64,000 bases of DNA, taken from contig NZ_LT594324.1 of the NCBI RefSeq assembly GCF_900089605.1, positions 4,278,001 through 4,342,000 on the forward strand, in the 5' to 3' direction. Below the pieces are notes generated by a model. The model was not told where the DNA came from. It searched no databases and was given only the letters and a program-made list of their open reading frames with translations. The first letter of the stretch is position 1. Each line of letters starts with the position of its first letter. A program made the translations under genes and the position numbers. The stretch is from Micromonospora narathiwatensis (GTDB lineage: Bacteria; Actinomycetota; Actinomycetes; Mycobacteriales; Micromonosporaceae). Below, in pieces: positions 45,871-54,523 of the stretch.

Positions 45871-46650
45871 CTAGTCCCCGGCCGGAAACACCTCGCCGCC
45901 GGACCGGATCGCGGCGAGCATCTCGACGGTACGGGCGCGGGCGGCCGCGTACACGCCGGTGCCGAAGCTGATCCGGGCCACCCCGAGGGCGGCCAGCTCG
46001 GCCACGGCCGGCGCACCGGGGCGGGCGAACACGTTGACCGGGGCGTCCACCTCGGCCACCACGGCCCGGATCGCCGCCCGGTCGGCCAGCACGATCGGGT
46101 AGACACAGTCCGCGCCGGCCGCCCGGTAGCGGCGGGCCCGCCGTACCGCCTCGGCGAGCCGCCCCTCCGGCGGCCCGTACGCCCGCAGGTGCACGTCCAC
46201 CCGGGCGTTGAGCACCAGGTCCACCCCGGCCGCCCGGGCCGCCGCGCGTACCCCGGCGAGCAGGTCGGCCTGCTCCTCCACGTCGCACAGTTCCCGGGTA
46301 CGCGGGTCGGAGTCCTCGATGTTGCACCCCACCGCGCCGGTGGCCAGCAGCCGGTCGACCAGTTCGGCCGGGCCCAGCCCGTACCCCCGTTCCAGGTCGG
46401 CGGTGACCGGGACGGGCACGGCGGCGGCGATCCGGGCGACCGCGGCGAACATCTCGTCCACCGGGGTGGCCTCGTTGTCGGCGTGGCCGAGCGCCTCGGC
46501 GACCGCGCCGCTGCTGGTCGCGACGGCCGGAAAGCCGGCGGCGGCCACGGCCCGGGCCGACCCGGCGTCCCAGGCGTTGGGCAGGATCAGTGGATCTCCG
46601 GGGCGGTGCAGCGCGCGCAGCGTCGCGGCCCGTCGGCTCAGCTCGGTCAT
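45871..46650 (-). CDS. Isocitrate lyase/PEP mutase family protein
   Basis: A 259-aa (betaalpha)8 enzyme that makes or breaks C-C or C-P bonds next to a carboxylate. It has ILPNAWDAGSARAVAAAGFPAVATSSGAVA, the Mg-binding TADLERGYG and GCNIEDSDP. The catalytic KxxCGH loop of isocitrate lyase is absent, so it belongs to the broad oxaloacetate-decarboxylase/carboxyphosphonoenolpyruvate-like group. The substrate is unknown. It is divergent from the MocR regulator, 46 bp away, which often marks a regulated partner. Confidence 0.85.
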   Translation of the reverse strand: MTELSRRAATLRALHRPGDPLILPNAWDAGSARAVAAAGFPAVATSSGAVAEALGHADNEATPVDEMFAAVARIAAAVPVPVTADLERGYGLGPAELVDRLLATGAVGCNIEDSDPRTRELCDVEEQADLLAGVRAAARAAGVDLVLNARVDVHLRAYGPPEGRLAEAVRRARRYRAAGADCVYPIVLADRAAIRAVVAEVDAPVNVFARPGAPAVAELAALGVARISFGTGVYAAARARTVEMLAAIRSGGEVFPAGD

Positions 46651-46682
46651 GCGGCGATTCTCGCCGCGTCGGTGGGCGGCCC

Positions 46683-46688
46683 TAAGCT
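46683..46688 (+). promoter_or_regulatory. -10 box TAAGCT of the MocR gene, leaderless
   Basis: TAAGCT lies 8 nt before the GTG at 46697, in the 46-bp divergent gap. Confidence 0.45.
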
Positions 46689-46696
46689 CCAATTCC

Positions 46697-48103
46697 GTGC
46701 CGATGGACTGGGCCGATTTCGGCGTCGACCTGCACCTGGAGCTGGACGCGAGTGGCGGCCGGCGGGCCGGGCTGGAGCGGGCGCTGCGCGACGCCATCCG
46801 CGACGGCCGGCTGCCGCCGTCGACCCGGCTGCCGGCCACCCGCACCCTCGCCACCGAACTCGGGCTGTCCCGGGGCACGGTCAGCGCCGCCTACGACCAA
46901 CTGGTCGCCGAGGGCTGGCTGGTGGCCCGGGTCGGTGCCGGCACCGAGGTCAGCCCGCTGCGCCGGGCCACGCCGGCACCGGCCCCACCGCCGCCCGGGG
47001 CGCCGCCCTTCCGGTACGACCTGCGCCCCGGCAGCCCCGACGTCGGACTGTTCCCGGTCTCGGCCTGGCTGCGGGCCACCCGGCGGGCACTCGCGGTCGC
47101 CCCCACCGAGGCGTACGGCTACGGCGACCCGCGCGGCCGACCGGAGCTGCGCCTCGCGCTCGCCGGCTACCTGGGCCGGGCCCGTGGCGTGCTCGCCGAT
47201 CCGGAGCGGATCGTGGTCACCACCGGGTACGTCCAGGCGCTGGTGCTGCTCACCACCGTGCTCCGCGACGCCGGCACGCCGACCGTGGCAATGGAGGATC
47301 CGGGGCTCGCCTTCCACCGGGAGGTGGTCCGCCGGCACGGCGGGAGCGTGCTGCCGCTGCCGGTGGACGACCGGGGTGCCCGCACCGACCTGCTCGGGAC
47401 CGGGCGCCTCGCCCGGGTGGGCGCCGCCGTGGTGACCCCGGCGCACCAGTTTCCGACCGGGGTGACGCTGCACCCGGCCCGCCGGCACGCGCTGACCGAC
47501 TGGGCCCGGCGTACCGGCGGCCTGGTCGTCGAGGACGACTACGACGGCGAGTTCCGGTACGACCGGCAGCCGGTCGGCGCCGTCCAGGGCACCGCCCCCG
47601 AGCAGGTCGCGTACGTCGGCACGGCGGCGAAGACGCTGGGCCCCGCGCTGCGCCTGGCCTGGCTGGTGCTGCCCGCCCGGCTGGTGGATCCGGTGGTGGA
47701 CGCCAAACGTCACCTCGACCTGCACACCGAGACGATCGGCCAGCTCGCCCTCGCCGATCTGATCGCCACGCACGGCTACGACCGGCAGGTCCGTACCGTC
47801 CGGCGGCGCTACCGGCAGCGGCGGGACCTGCTGCTGGACCGGCTGGGCGGGCGCCGCGCCCTCAGCGGGATCTCGGCGGGGCTGCACGCCACCGTCCACC
47901 TCCCGCCGGACGGCCCGCCCGAGGCGGAGGTACTGGCGGCGGCAGCCGCGCGCGGGCTCGCCGTCGGCGGGCTGGACGGGCACCGGCACCACCCGGCGGG
48001 CCGGCCACCCGGCCTGGTGGTCGGGTACGCCCGCCCGCCTTCGCACGCGTACCCGGCGGCGGTGGACCTGCTGGCCCGGGTGCTCGCCGACCTGGGCGCC
48101 TGA
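46697..48103 (+). CDS. MocR/PdxR-family regulator (GntR HTH plus aminotransferase domain)
   Basis: A 468-aa transcription factor. The N-terminal GntR winged helix (LERALRDAIRDGRLPPSTRLPATRTLATELGLSRGTV, given in part; recognition helix near SRGTVSAAYDQL) is joined by a Pro-rich linker to a fold-I aminotransferase domain with YGYGDPRG, VEDDYDGEFRY (PLP Asp) and YVGTAAKTLGPALRLAW (PLP Lys). PdxR members control vitamin B6 genes; others control amino-acid or taurine genes. The gene it governs is most likely itself and the divergent PEP-mutase family gene. Confidence 0.9.
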   Translation: MPMDWADFGVDLHLELDASGGRRAGLERALRDAIRDGRLPPSTRLPATRTLATELGLSRGTVSAAYDQLVAEGWLVARVGAGTEVSPLRRATPAPAPPPPGAPPFRYDLRPGSPDVGLFPVSAWLRATRRALAVAPTEAYGYGDPRGRPELRLALAGYLGRARGVLADPERIVVTTGYVQALVLLTTVLRDAGTPTVAMEDPGLAFHREVVRRHGGSVLPLPVDDRGARTDLLGTGRLARVGAAVVTPAHQFPTGVTLHPARRHALTDWARRTGGLVVEDDYDGEFRYDRQPVGAVQGTAPEQVAYVGTAAKTLGPALRLAWLVLPARLVDPVVDAKRHLDLHTETIGQLALADLIATHGYDRQVRTVRRRYRQRRDLLLDRLGGRRALSGISAGLHATVHLPPDGPPEAEVLAAAAARGLAVGGLDGHRHHPAGRPPGLVVGYARPPSHAYPAAVDLLARVLADLGA

Positions 48104-48193
48104 CCCCGGCCGGGGTCCGGCCCTGCCGCGTCCGCCCCGGCCGCGCCCGACGGTCAGGCGCGGCCCAACACGGGTCCGCGCACGCTCTGGACC

Positions 48194-48264
48194 TGATGTC
48201 GTGAACGAATCAGCGAACCGGCCCGTCCGTCGGTTGCCGATTCGCCGATTCGTCTACGACATCA
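48194..48264. repeat. Long imperfect inverted repeat
   Basis: Arms of about 28 bp (48194-48221 and 48237-48264) pair at about 24 positions, leaving a 15-nt loop. The outer 18 bp (TGATGTCGT...) match at 16. It could be a terminator for the MFS remnant, or a miniature mobile element. Confidence 0.6.
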
Positions 48265-48718
48265 CCTCGAAAGGGCGCGAAAGGTGGTACCGGAAGCGCG
48301 GGCGGAACGGTCGTGCCGCCGGCCCCCGAGGCCGCTTCCACCGATGCCGCCACCGGCCTGCCGACCCGGGCCCCGCCGGCGGGTCGACCGGGCCGGGCGC
48401 AGTGCGACCAGCAGGGCTGCGGTGACCAGGGCGGCTCCCACCGCGAACGCCGTTCGGTAGCCGCCGGCCGAGCAGGTCGCCGAGGCGCCCGGCGAGCAGC
48501 AACAGGCCGCCGAAGGCCACCGGGTACGCGTTCACCACCCAGGCCAGGCCCGCGGCGGAGAAGCCGGGGTCGGCCTGGACGGCCGGCTGCGCAACGGCGA
48601 CGATGCTGCCGTCCAGGATGATCATCAGGCTGCCGGCGCAGAGCACCAGCAGTGCGGGCCAGCGGTTGGCCCCGCCATCGGAACGCCTCCTTGGTGCACG
48701 GTTTGTTACCGAGGTCAT
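48262..48718 (-). pseudogene. DHA2-family MFS drug transporter, internally deleted
   Basis: The first 75 codons encode a good N-terminus: RWPALLVLCAGSLMIILDG, VAQPAVQADPGFSAAGLAWVVNAY, then AFGGLLLLAGRLGDLLGRR, helices 1-2 of a 14-helix transporter. At about 48455-48472 the homology jumps: in the -1 or +1 frame the sequence reads GGYRTAFAVGAALVTAALLVALRPA, a typical last helix of the same family, ending at 48262. Roughly 350 codons are missing between the two. The surviving open frame reads out of frame after the junction to 48254. It cannot transport. The adjacent HxlR gene and operator-like palindrome remain intact. Confidence 0.8.
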
Positions 48719-48731
48719 GGTCTGTGACCAT
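48717..48731. promoter_or_regulatory. Palindrome ATGGTC-TGT-GACCAT between MFS remnant and HxlR gene
   Basis: Perfect 6-bp arms (48717-48722, 48726-48731) in the 39-bp divergent gap, overlapping the start codon of the MFS remnant. Likely operator of the HxlR regulator. Confidence 0.55.
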
Positions 48732-48757
48732 CAGGCGGAGCGGAAGGAGGCACTTTC

Positions 48758-49153
48758 GTGTCCCAGGGGAACAGCTGTGTGACCGTGACCGCCCACCAGG
48801 CCCGGGCCTGCACGGTGCGGGAGGCGCTGGACCGGGTCGGCGGCAAGTGGAGCATCGGCATCCTGATCGCGGCCTCGCGGGGACCGATCCGCTTCACCGA
48901 ACTGGAGCGGCAGGTGGAGGGGATCAGCCGGCGGATGCTCACCCTGACCCTGCGCAACCTGGAGCGGGACGGCCTGCTGCACCGGCACGTGTACCCGACC
49001 GTCCCGCCGAAGGTGGAGTACACCGCCACCCCGATGGCGCTGGAGCTGTACGAGTCACTGGTGGCCCTGACCGAGTGGGCGGAGCGGCACCGGGCGGCGA
49101 TCAGCGGGGCGCGGGCGGCGTACGACCGGGAGCACGGGACGCCGGTCGCGTGA
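48758..49153 (+). CDS. HxlR-family transcriptional regulator
   Basis: A 131-aa winged-helix regulator. It begins CTVREALDRVGGKWSIGILIAASRG, then the recognition helix ISRRMLTLTLRNLERDGLLHR and the wing VEYTATPMALELYESL; a conserved N-terminal Cys (ARACTV) could sense electrophiles or redox state. GTG start at 48758 with GGAAGGAGG nearby. It faces the deleted MFS gene, which was presumably its target. Confidence 0.9.
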   Translation: MSQGNSCVTVTAHQARACTVREALDRVGGKWSIGILIAASRGPIRFTELERQVEGISRRMLTLTLRNLERDGLLHRHVYPTVPPKVEYTATPMALELYESLVALTEWAERHRAAISGARAAYDREHGTPVA

Positions 49154-49181
49154 GCGGTGTGGCGAAGACCACCCGACCAGT

Positions 49182-49216
49182 CTGACCGATCGGTCAGGTG
49201 CTGACCGATCGGTCAG
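49182..49216. promoter_or_regulatory. Two perfect TetR-type operators
   Basis: CTGACCGATCGGTCAG occurs twice, at 49182-49197 and 49201-49216, each a perfect 16-bp palindrome, with centres 19 bp apart. They lie directly in front of the TetR gene and should mediate autoregulation together with control of the downstream pump. Confidence 0.85.
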
Positions 49217-49230
49217 GCATGCTGGAGGGC

Positions 49231-49776
49231 ATGGCACGGTCGGTACCGGAGACCCACGACGAGATCCTCGCCGCGGCGGCGCGGCGGTTCGCCGTCACCG
49301 GCTACAAGGGCACCTCGTTGCAGGACATCGCCCGCGAGGTGGGCTGCTCCAAGGCCACCGTGCTCTATCACTTCGCCAACAAGGAAGCGCTGCTCAGCAA
49401 GCTGATGGCGCCGGCCATCACGGTGCTGGAGGCGCTCGACGCGCGGATCGCCGGGCACACCGGCGCCGACGCGCAGCGGGTCGCCGCCGAGGGCTTCGTC
49501 GACCTGGCGGTGCGCTTCCGCCGGGAGATCGCGCTGCTCCGCGGCGAGTTCCCCGACCTGCTCCAGCAGCCCGCCTTCGCGCACATCCAGCAGATCTCCG
49601 AGCGGCTCGTCGCGGCGTTCGCCGGCCACTCCGACCGTCCGTCGGCGCGGATCGCCGCGCTGGTCGTGCTGGCCGGGACCGCCGAGACCTGCGCCGAGTT
49701 CATCGACATCCCAGACGAGGAACTACGGCCCGCGCTGCTGGCCGTCGTCCGGCGGGCCCTCGAACCCAGCACCTGA
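49231..49776 (+). CDS. TetR/AcrR-family transcriptional regulator
   Basis: A 181-aa repressor. The DNA-binding domain ([48 protein letters not shown], given in part) is typical; the ligand-binding domain is divergent. ATG at 49231 follows GGAGGG closely; ATG at 49219, inside the second operator, and GTG 49198 are possible. Two perfect operators precede it and a MMPL pump gene follows 34 bp later in the same direction, so it most likely represses that pump. Confidence 0.92.
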   Translation: MARSVPETHDEILAAAARRFAVTGYKGTSLQDIAREVGCSKATVLYHFANKEALLSKLMAPAITVLEALDARIAGHTGADAQRVAAEGFVDLAVRFRREIALLRGEFPDLLQQPAFAHIQQISERLVAAFAGHSDRPSARIAALVVLAGTAETCAEFIDIPDEELRPALLAVVRRALEPST

Positions 49777-49810
49777 ACCCAGCTCCGATCCCTGAGGACA
49801 AGGAACCTTC

Positions 49811-51982
49811 ATGGCGACCCTGCTGTACCGGCTCGGCCGGGCATCGTTTCGCCGGCGGCGGCTCGTCGCCGTCGTCTGGCTCGTCGTACTCGTCGGCCTC
49901 GGCGCCGCCGCGTTCACGCTGAAGGGCTCGACGGCAAGCAACTTCACCATGCCGGGCACCGAGTCGCAGCGCGCGATCGACCTGCTCGCCGAGCGCTTCC
50001 CGGCGGCCAGCGGGGCCACCGGCACGATCGCCGTCAAGGCGCCCCAGACCGGCCAGCTCGGCACCCCGCAGGGGCAGGCCGTGGTCAAGCAGGTCACCGA
50101 GGAGGCGGCCACCCTGCCCGGGGTGGTCGGCGCGGTCGACCCGTACCAGGTGCAGGCGCTCAGCCCCGACGGCCGGTACGCGCTGATCCAGGTGCAGTTC
50201 GCCGGGCGCGCGGACGAGGTGACGGACGCGCAGCGCACCGCGTACGAGAAGGTGGGTGCGCAGGCCGAGGCGCAGGGGTGGCAGATCGCCCCCGGCGGCG
50301 AGGTGCTCAACGCCGAGCCGGAGGTCGGCTCGACCGAGGCGCTGGGCGTGCTGGTCGCCGCGATCGTCCTGATCGTCACCTTCGGCTCGCTGGTCGCGGC
50401 CGGGATGACCATGCTGAACGCGCTGATCGGGGTGGGCGTCGGCATGGCCGGCCTGTTCGCGCTCAGCGGCGCGGTCGAGCTGACCAGCACCGCGCCGATC
50501 CTGGCCCTGATGCTCGGCCTCGCGGTCGGCATCGACTACTCGCTCTTCATCACCTCCCGGCACCGGCAGAACCTGCTCGACGGGCTCTCCCCCGAGGAGG
50601 CCGTGGGCCGGGCGGTCGGCACCGCCGGCTCTGCGGTGGTCTTCGCCGGCGCCACCGTGGTCATCGCGCTCGCCGGCCTGGCGGTGGTGAACATCCCGTT
50701 CCTCACCGTGATGGGTCTGGCCGCCGCCGGCACCGTGACCGTGGCCGTCCTGGTGGCGATCACCCTGGCCCCGGCGCTGCTCGGCTTCGCCGGCCGCCGG
50801 GTGCTCCCCCGCCGGCTGCGCCGCCGGGAGGCGGTCCGCACCGGCGCGGAGGACCGCTCGGGCTTCGGGTTCCGCTGGGCACACTGGGTGACGAAGCTAC
50901 GCGTTCCGGCCATCCTGGTCGGCCTGCTCGGCCTCGGCCTGCTCGCCCTGCCCGCCCAGGACATGCGCCTGTCCCTGCCGGACGCCGCCACCGCGGCGGA
51001 GGGCACCCCGGCGCGGGTCAACAACGACCTCGTCCGGGAGGGCTTCGGCCCCGGTTTCACCGGCCGCCTCGCGGTGGTCGTCACCGCCGACACCCCGCAG
51101 GCCACCCAGGCCGCCGTACCGCAGGTCACCGCGCTGATCCAGAAGACGGACGGGGTGGTCGCGGTGACCCCGGCGCAGTTCGACCCGACCGGCCGGACCG
51201 CGCTGCTCGGGGTCGTCCCGAAGACCGGCCCGACCGACGCGGCCACCGAGAGCCTGGTGCACCACATCCGCGACAACGTCGCCGGCATCCGGAACGCCGA
51301 CGTGCTGCTGACCGGCGCGACCGCGATCGGCATCGACGTGTCGGAGAAGCTCTCCGACGCGCTCCCGGTCTATCTGCTGCTGGTCGTCGGCCTGTCGGTG
51401 CTGCTGCTGATGCTGGTGTTCCGCTCGATCCTGGTGCCGGTGAAGGCGGCGCTGGGCTTCCTGCTCACCGTGGCGGCCACGTTCGGCATCACCGTCGCGG
51501 TGTTCCAGCAGGGCCACCTGGCCGGCCTGGTCGGGCTGGACACCGCGGGCCCGCTGGTCAGTTTCCTGCCGATCCTGCTCATCGGCATCCTGTTCGGCCT
51601 GGCCATGGACTACGAGGTCTTCCTGGTCTCCCGGATGCGGGAGGACTTCGTGCACGGCGACACGGCCCGGCAGGCCACGATCAACGGGATGGGGCACGGG
51701 GCGCGGGTGGTCACCGCCGCCGCACTGATCATGATCTCGGTCTTCGGCGGCTTCGTCTTCCTCGACGACCCGGTGATCAAGTCGATGGGCTTCGCGCTCG
51801 CGGTCGGCGTCGCGATCGACGCCTTCGTGGTCCGGATGACCATCGTCCCGGCGGTGATGTCGCTGCTCGACACCGCCGCCTGGTGGATTCCCCGCTGGCT
51901 GGACCGGATCCTGCCCAACGTGGACGTCGAGGGCGAGGGCCTGCGCGCCCACCTCGCCGATCGGGAGCCCGCCGAGGTGTGA
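49811..51982 (+). CDS. MMPL-family RND transporter
   Basis: A 723-aa membrane transporter with 11-12 helices in two MMPL halves. Each half carries the Gly-x3-Asp-Tyr motif of the proton relay: LGLAVGIDYSLFITSRHR and FGLAMDYEVFLVSRMRED. Extracytoplasmic loops follow helices 1 and 7. Relatives export lipids, polyketides or drugs. ATG at 49811 with AAGGA upstream. It is controlled, most likely, by the preceding TetR protein. Confidence 0.92.
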   Translation: MATLLYRLGRASFRRRRLVAVVWLVVLVGLGAAAFTLKGSTASNFTMPGTESQRAIDLLAERFPAASGATGTIAVKAPQTGQLGTPQGQAVVKQVTEEAATLPGVVGAVDPYQVQALSPDGRYALIQVQFAGRADEVTDAQRTAYEKVGAQAEAQGWQIAPGGEVLNAEPEVGSTEALGVLVAAIVLIVTFGSLVAAGMTMLNALIGVGVGMAGLFALSGAVELTSTAPILALMLGLAVGIDYSLFITSRHRQNLLDGLSPEEAVGRAVGTAGSAVVFAGATVVIALAGLAVVNIPFLTVMGLAAAGTVTVAVLVAITLAPALLGFAGRRVLPRRLRRREAVRTGAEDRSGFGFRWAHWVTKLRVPAILVGLLGLGLLALPAQDMRLSLPDAATAAEGTPARVNNDLVREGFGPGFTGRLAVVVTADTPQATQAAVPQVTALIQKTDGVVAVTPAQFDPTGRTALLGVVPKTGPTDAATESLVHHIRDNVAGIRNADVLLTGATAIGIDVSEKLSDALPVYLLLVVGLSVLLLMLVFRSILVPVKAALGFLLTVAATFGITVAVFQQGHLAGLVGLDTAGPLVSFLPILLIGILFGLAMDYEVFLVSRMREDFVHGDTARQATINGMGHGARVVTAAALIMISVFGGFVFLDDPVIKSMGFALAVGVAIDAFVVRMTIVPAVMSLLDTAAWWIPRWLDRILPNVDVEGEGLRAHLADREPAEV

Positions 51983-52005
51983 TCCCGGGGCACCTGCCCG
52001 GCCGG

Positions 52006-53262
52006 TCAGACGCCGGCCGGGTAGGTCTCCATCTCGCCCGGGCTGGCGAGCGCCGGCAGGGGATGCAGGGCGGTGGACTCGTCGCACCAGATGAACGCGT
52101 CGTAGCGCTCGCCCAGCCGGGTGGGCACGTAGTTGCCCCAGGACTCGAAGCTCGGGTCGTAGACCACCCCGATGGCCCGGTGGTCCGCCTCCCCGGTGAC
52201 CCACTCCGGCTGGTCCGGACCACCGAAGACCAGCACCGCCCGCTCCGGCATCAGCTCGTGCAACCGCCGTTCCACCGAGCCCTCCCGGGCCGGCGGCACC
52301 ACCATGGTCTCGGCCGGCGAACCCCAGCGCGGCGCGGCGATCACCGTGCCCCGGTAGCTGCCGAAACCGACCAGCGCCACCGCGTCCCGGCTGTGCCGCT
52401 CCCGGGCGAGCTGGCCGATGTTGATCATCCCGTCCGCCGCCATGTCGGTGGCCCGGGCGTCGCCGACGTGGGTGTTGTGCGCCCAGACGATGCCCCGGGA
52501 CTCCGCGCCGTAGCGGTCGAGCAGCCGGTCCAGGGAGTCGGCCATGTGGGTGTCCCGGACGTTCCACGACTCCGGCCCGCCGCCGACCATCGTCCGGTAG
52601 TAGCGCTCCGCGCCGGCCACCACCGCCGCGTTCTGCCAGGCCGAGAAGCGGTCCGCGCCGTCCGCGGTGGCCTGTTCCCGGGTACGGGCCAGCAGCCGGA
52701 TGACCTCCTCCTCGCACCGGGCCGAGACGAACCGGCTGGCCGTGCCGTACTCCTCGAACCGTTTGCCGTACGGCTCGAAACAGCGGTACGCCTCCTGCGC
52801 CGCCTCCAGCGAGGCCGGATCCTCCTCGCCCAGGTAGTCGAAGATGGCCTGCATCGACTCCCACAGGCTGTAGACGTCCAGTCCGTGGAAGCCGGCCCGC
52901 TCCGCCTCGGGGCGGTCCAGGTTCCAGGCCCGCAGCCAGCGGCAGAAGCGGGCCACCTCGGCGTTGGCCCACATCCAGGTGGGCCAGCGCTCGAAACGTT
53001 CCAGCGCGGTCTGCGGATCCGCCAACCCGCCCGCGGCACCCACCACCGAACGGTGCACCCGGTCGCAGTCCGGCCAGTCCCCCTCCACCGCGACGAAGTC
53101 GAAGCCCTGCTCGGCGATGAGCCGACGGGTCAGTTGCTCGCGTAGCCGGTAGTAGTCGTAGCTGCCGTGCGTCGCCTCCCCGATCATGACGATCCGGGCG
53201 TCCCGGACGCGTTCCAACAGCGGGTCGAAGTCGCTCGGCGCGCCGAGTCGCTGTACCAGCAT
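52006..53262 (-). CDS. Erythromycin-esterase family protein
   Basis: A 418-aa soluble protein of the EreA/EreB superfamily. It has IVMIGEATHGSYDYYRLREQL with the catalytic Glu and His, VAVEGDWPDCDRVHR, and the second His in IVWAHNTHVGDARATDM. Close relatives in actinobacteria are abundant and many do not hydrolyse macrolides; resistance is possible but unproven. ATG at 53262. It lies 1.1 kb from an Erm-type methylase, which makes a macrolide connection more plausible, though nothing shows co-regulation. Confidence 0.85.
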   Translation of the reverse strand: MLVQRLGAPSDFDPLLERVRDARIVMIGEATHGSYDYYRLREQLTRRLIAEQGFDFVAVEGDWPDCDRVHRSVVGAAGGLADPQTALERFERWPTWMWANAEVARFCRWLRAWNLDRPEAERAGFHGLDVYSLWESMQAIFDYLGEEDPASLEAAQEAYRCFEPYGKRFEEYGTASRFVSARCEEEVIRLLARTREQATADGADRFSAWQNAAVVAGAERYYRTMVGGGPESWNVRDTHMADSLDRLLDRYGAESRGIVWAHNTHVGDARATDMAADGMINIGQLARERHSRDAVALVGFGSYRGTVIAAPRWGSPAETMVVPPAREGSVERRLHELMPERAVLVFGGPDQPEWVTGEADHRAIGVVYDPSFESWGNYVPTRLGERYDAFIWCDESTALHPLPALASPGEMETYPAGV

Positions 53263-53353
53263 GCCCGCGGCTACCCCCCGACCCGCCCGGGCAAACCGCC
53301 CCCGGACGTAAGGGCCGCTGCTTACCTGCGGGCGGAGCGGGTAGCCGGCCGGT

Positions 53354-53545
53354 ATGACGGTGACCGGGGTGCAGTGGCAGGAGTTCCTGGCCGGGCTCGA
53401 CTACCCGGTCTCCCGCGAGGATCTCGTCCGCTGGTGCCAGGAGAACGGCGGCAGCACCGAGATGTTGCAGATGCTCAGGGCGCTGCCGGCGGAGGAGTTC
53501 GCCTCCCCCGCCGAGCTGGGCGCGGCGCTGAATACCCTGGCCTGA
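53354..53545 (+). CDS. DUF2795 family small protein
   Basis: A 63-aa protein with the whole DUF2795 fold: WQEFLAGLDYPVSREDLVRWC, then ALPAEEFASPAELGAAL. Function unknown; such proteins resemble small three-helix modules. Its last 71 bp overlap, on the opposite strand, the 3' end of the Erm-type gene. Confidence 0.8.
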   Translation: MTVTGVQWQEFLAGLDYPVSREDLVRWCQENGGSTEMLQMLRALPAEEFASPAELGAALNTLA

Positions 53546-54359
53546 TCCTCGCGGCCCCCGGCTCGACGGCGTGCAGCAGCCGGAACACCACCAGCCACTG
53601 CTCCGGCCAGACCAGACCAACCGGAATGTCCGGATCGAGCCGGGCCGCCCGTAGCGCGCCCTCGACCCGGCGGCGTGGGTGGGCGATGCGCAGCGAGGCC
53701 GCGAGCGAGCCGCCGACGCCGCCGAAGCCGAGCTCCACCATCCTCCGGTACGCGGGCAGCGCCGCCGGGGACAGCAGCGGCTCCGGGCGACGTTCGATGC
53801 GCAGGATGCCGCCGTCCACGGCGGGTACCGGGCGGAACGCGGCGCGGGGCACCCGGCCGGCCAGCCGCCAGTGGTGCTCGGGCCAGGTGAGCACGGTGAG
53901 CCGGCTCCACCGGCCGTGGTCGCCGGCGCGCTTGCGGGCGTACGCGAGTTGGGTGAGCAGGGTCGCCGACCGCAGGCCGGGCGCGGCGAGGCACCACCGG
54001 ACCACGGCGGCGGTCAGCGACCAGGGAATGTTGCCGACCACGGCGAACGGCTCGGCGGGCGGCTCGGCGGCGAGGAAGTCGGCCGGCCGGATCCGGACCT
54101 GCGGCAGGGTCGCGCAGGCCGCGGTCAGCCCCGGGAGGACGGCCGGGTCGACCTCGTACGCGATCAACCGGCCGCAGCGGGCGGCGAGCGGCCGGGTCAG
54201 CCGGCCGTCCCCGGCGCCCACCTCCAGCAGCAGGTCGTCGGGGCCGGGGCGGGCCGCCCGGAGCATCCGCACGACGGCGGCCGGGTCGGCGAGGAAGTTC
54301 TGGGACAGTACGCGACGGGACCGGTCGCGTGCGGTGGTACGGGATCGGCGGGGCGCCAC
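53475..54359 (-). CDS. Erm-type 23S rRNA adenine N6-methyltransferase
   Basis: A 294-aa enzyme expected to methylate A2058 of 23S rRNA and give macrolide-lincosamide-streptogramin B resistance. It starts with a basic segment and SQNFLADPAAVVRML; the SAM motif is LLEVGAGDGRLTRPLA, the acidic motif YEVDPAV, and the catalytic motif GNIPWSLTAAVVRW (NIPW in place of the common NIPY). The C-terminal 100 residues match the Erm rather than KsgA length, with a basic Pro-rich tail. GTG at 54359. Upstream lie a hairpin that covers the ribosome-binding site and a 39-codon open frame, as expected for an inducible gene. It could still act on another adenine. Confidence 0.85.
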   Translation of the reverse strand: MAPRRSRTTARDRSRRVLSQNFLADPAAVVRMLRAARPGPDDLLLEVGAGDGRLTRPLAARCGRLIAYEVDPAVLPGLTAACATLPQVRIRPADFLAAEPPAEPFAVVGNIPWSLTAAVVRWCLAAPGLRSATLLTQLAYARKRAGDHGRWSRLTVLTWPEHHWRLAGRVPRAAFRPVPAVDGGILRIERRPEPLLSPAALPAYRRMVELGFGGVGGSLAASLRIAHPRRRVEGALRAARLDPDIPVGLVWPEQWLVVFRLLHAVEPGAARIRPGYSAPRPARRGRRTPPPAAP

Positions 54360-54367
54360 AAGATCGT

Positions 54368-54402
54368 CCTGTCTGTCGCCGGACGGCGACGGTACGGACA
54401 GG
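54368..54402 (-). promoter_or_regulatory. Hairpin over the Erm ribosome-binding site
   Basis: Outer arms CCTGTC/GACAGG (54368-54373, 54397-54402) and inner stem GTCGCC/GGCGAC (54375-54380, 54385-54390). On the mRNA the outer right arm contains the only purine-rich sequence (ACAGGAC) just before the GTG, so folding would hide it. Confidence 0.5.
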
Positions 54403-54523
54403 CAGCGCGGAGCGGGGCCTGTCCGAGCGGAATCGGGACTCGGACGACCCTGGAAGTCGGCGGAACGCGAAGGCGGCGCGCGACGGCCGGCCCGGTCACG
54501 GGCCGGCGGTGCGGACGGTCAGG

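Noticed and set aside
52006..53262. Calling the esterase-family gene a proven macrolide esterase
   Set aside because: Key residues are visible, but many family members lack this activity; kept at family level.
49231..54359. A complete antibiotic biosynthetic gene cluster
   Set aside because: Regulators, pump, esterase family protein and Erm occur, but no biosynthetic enzymes (PKS, NRPS, terpene cyclase) are present.
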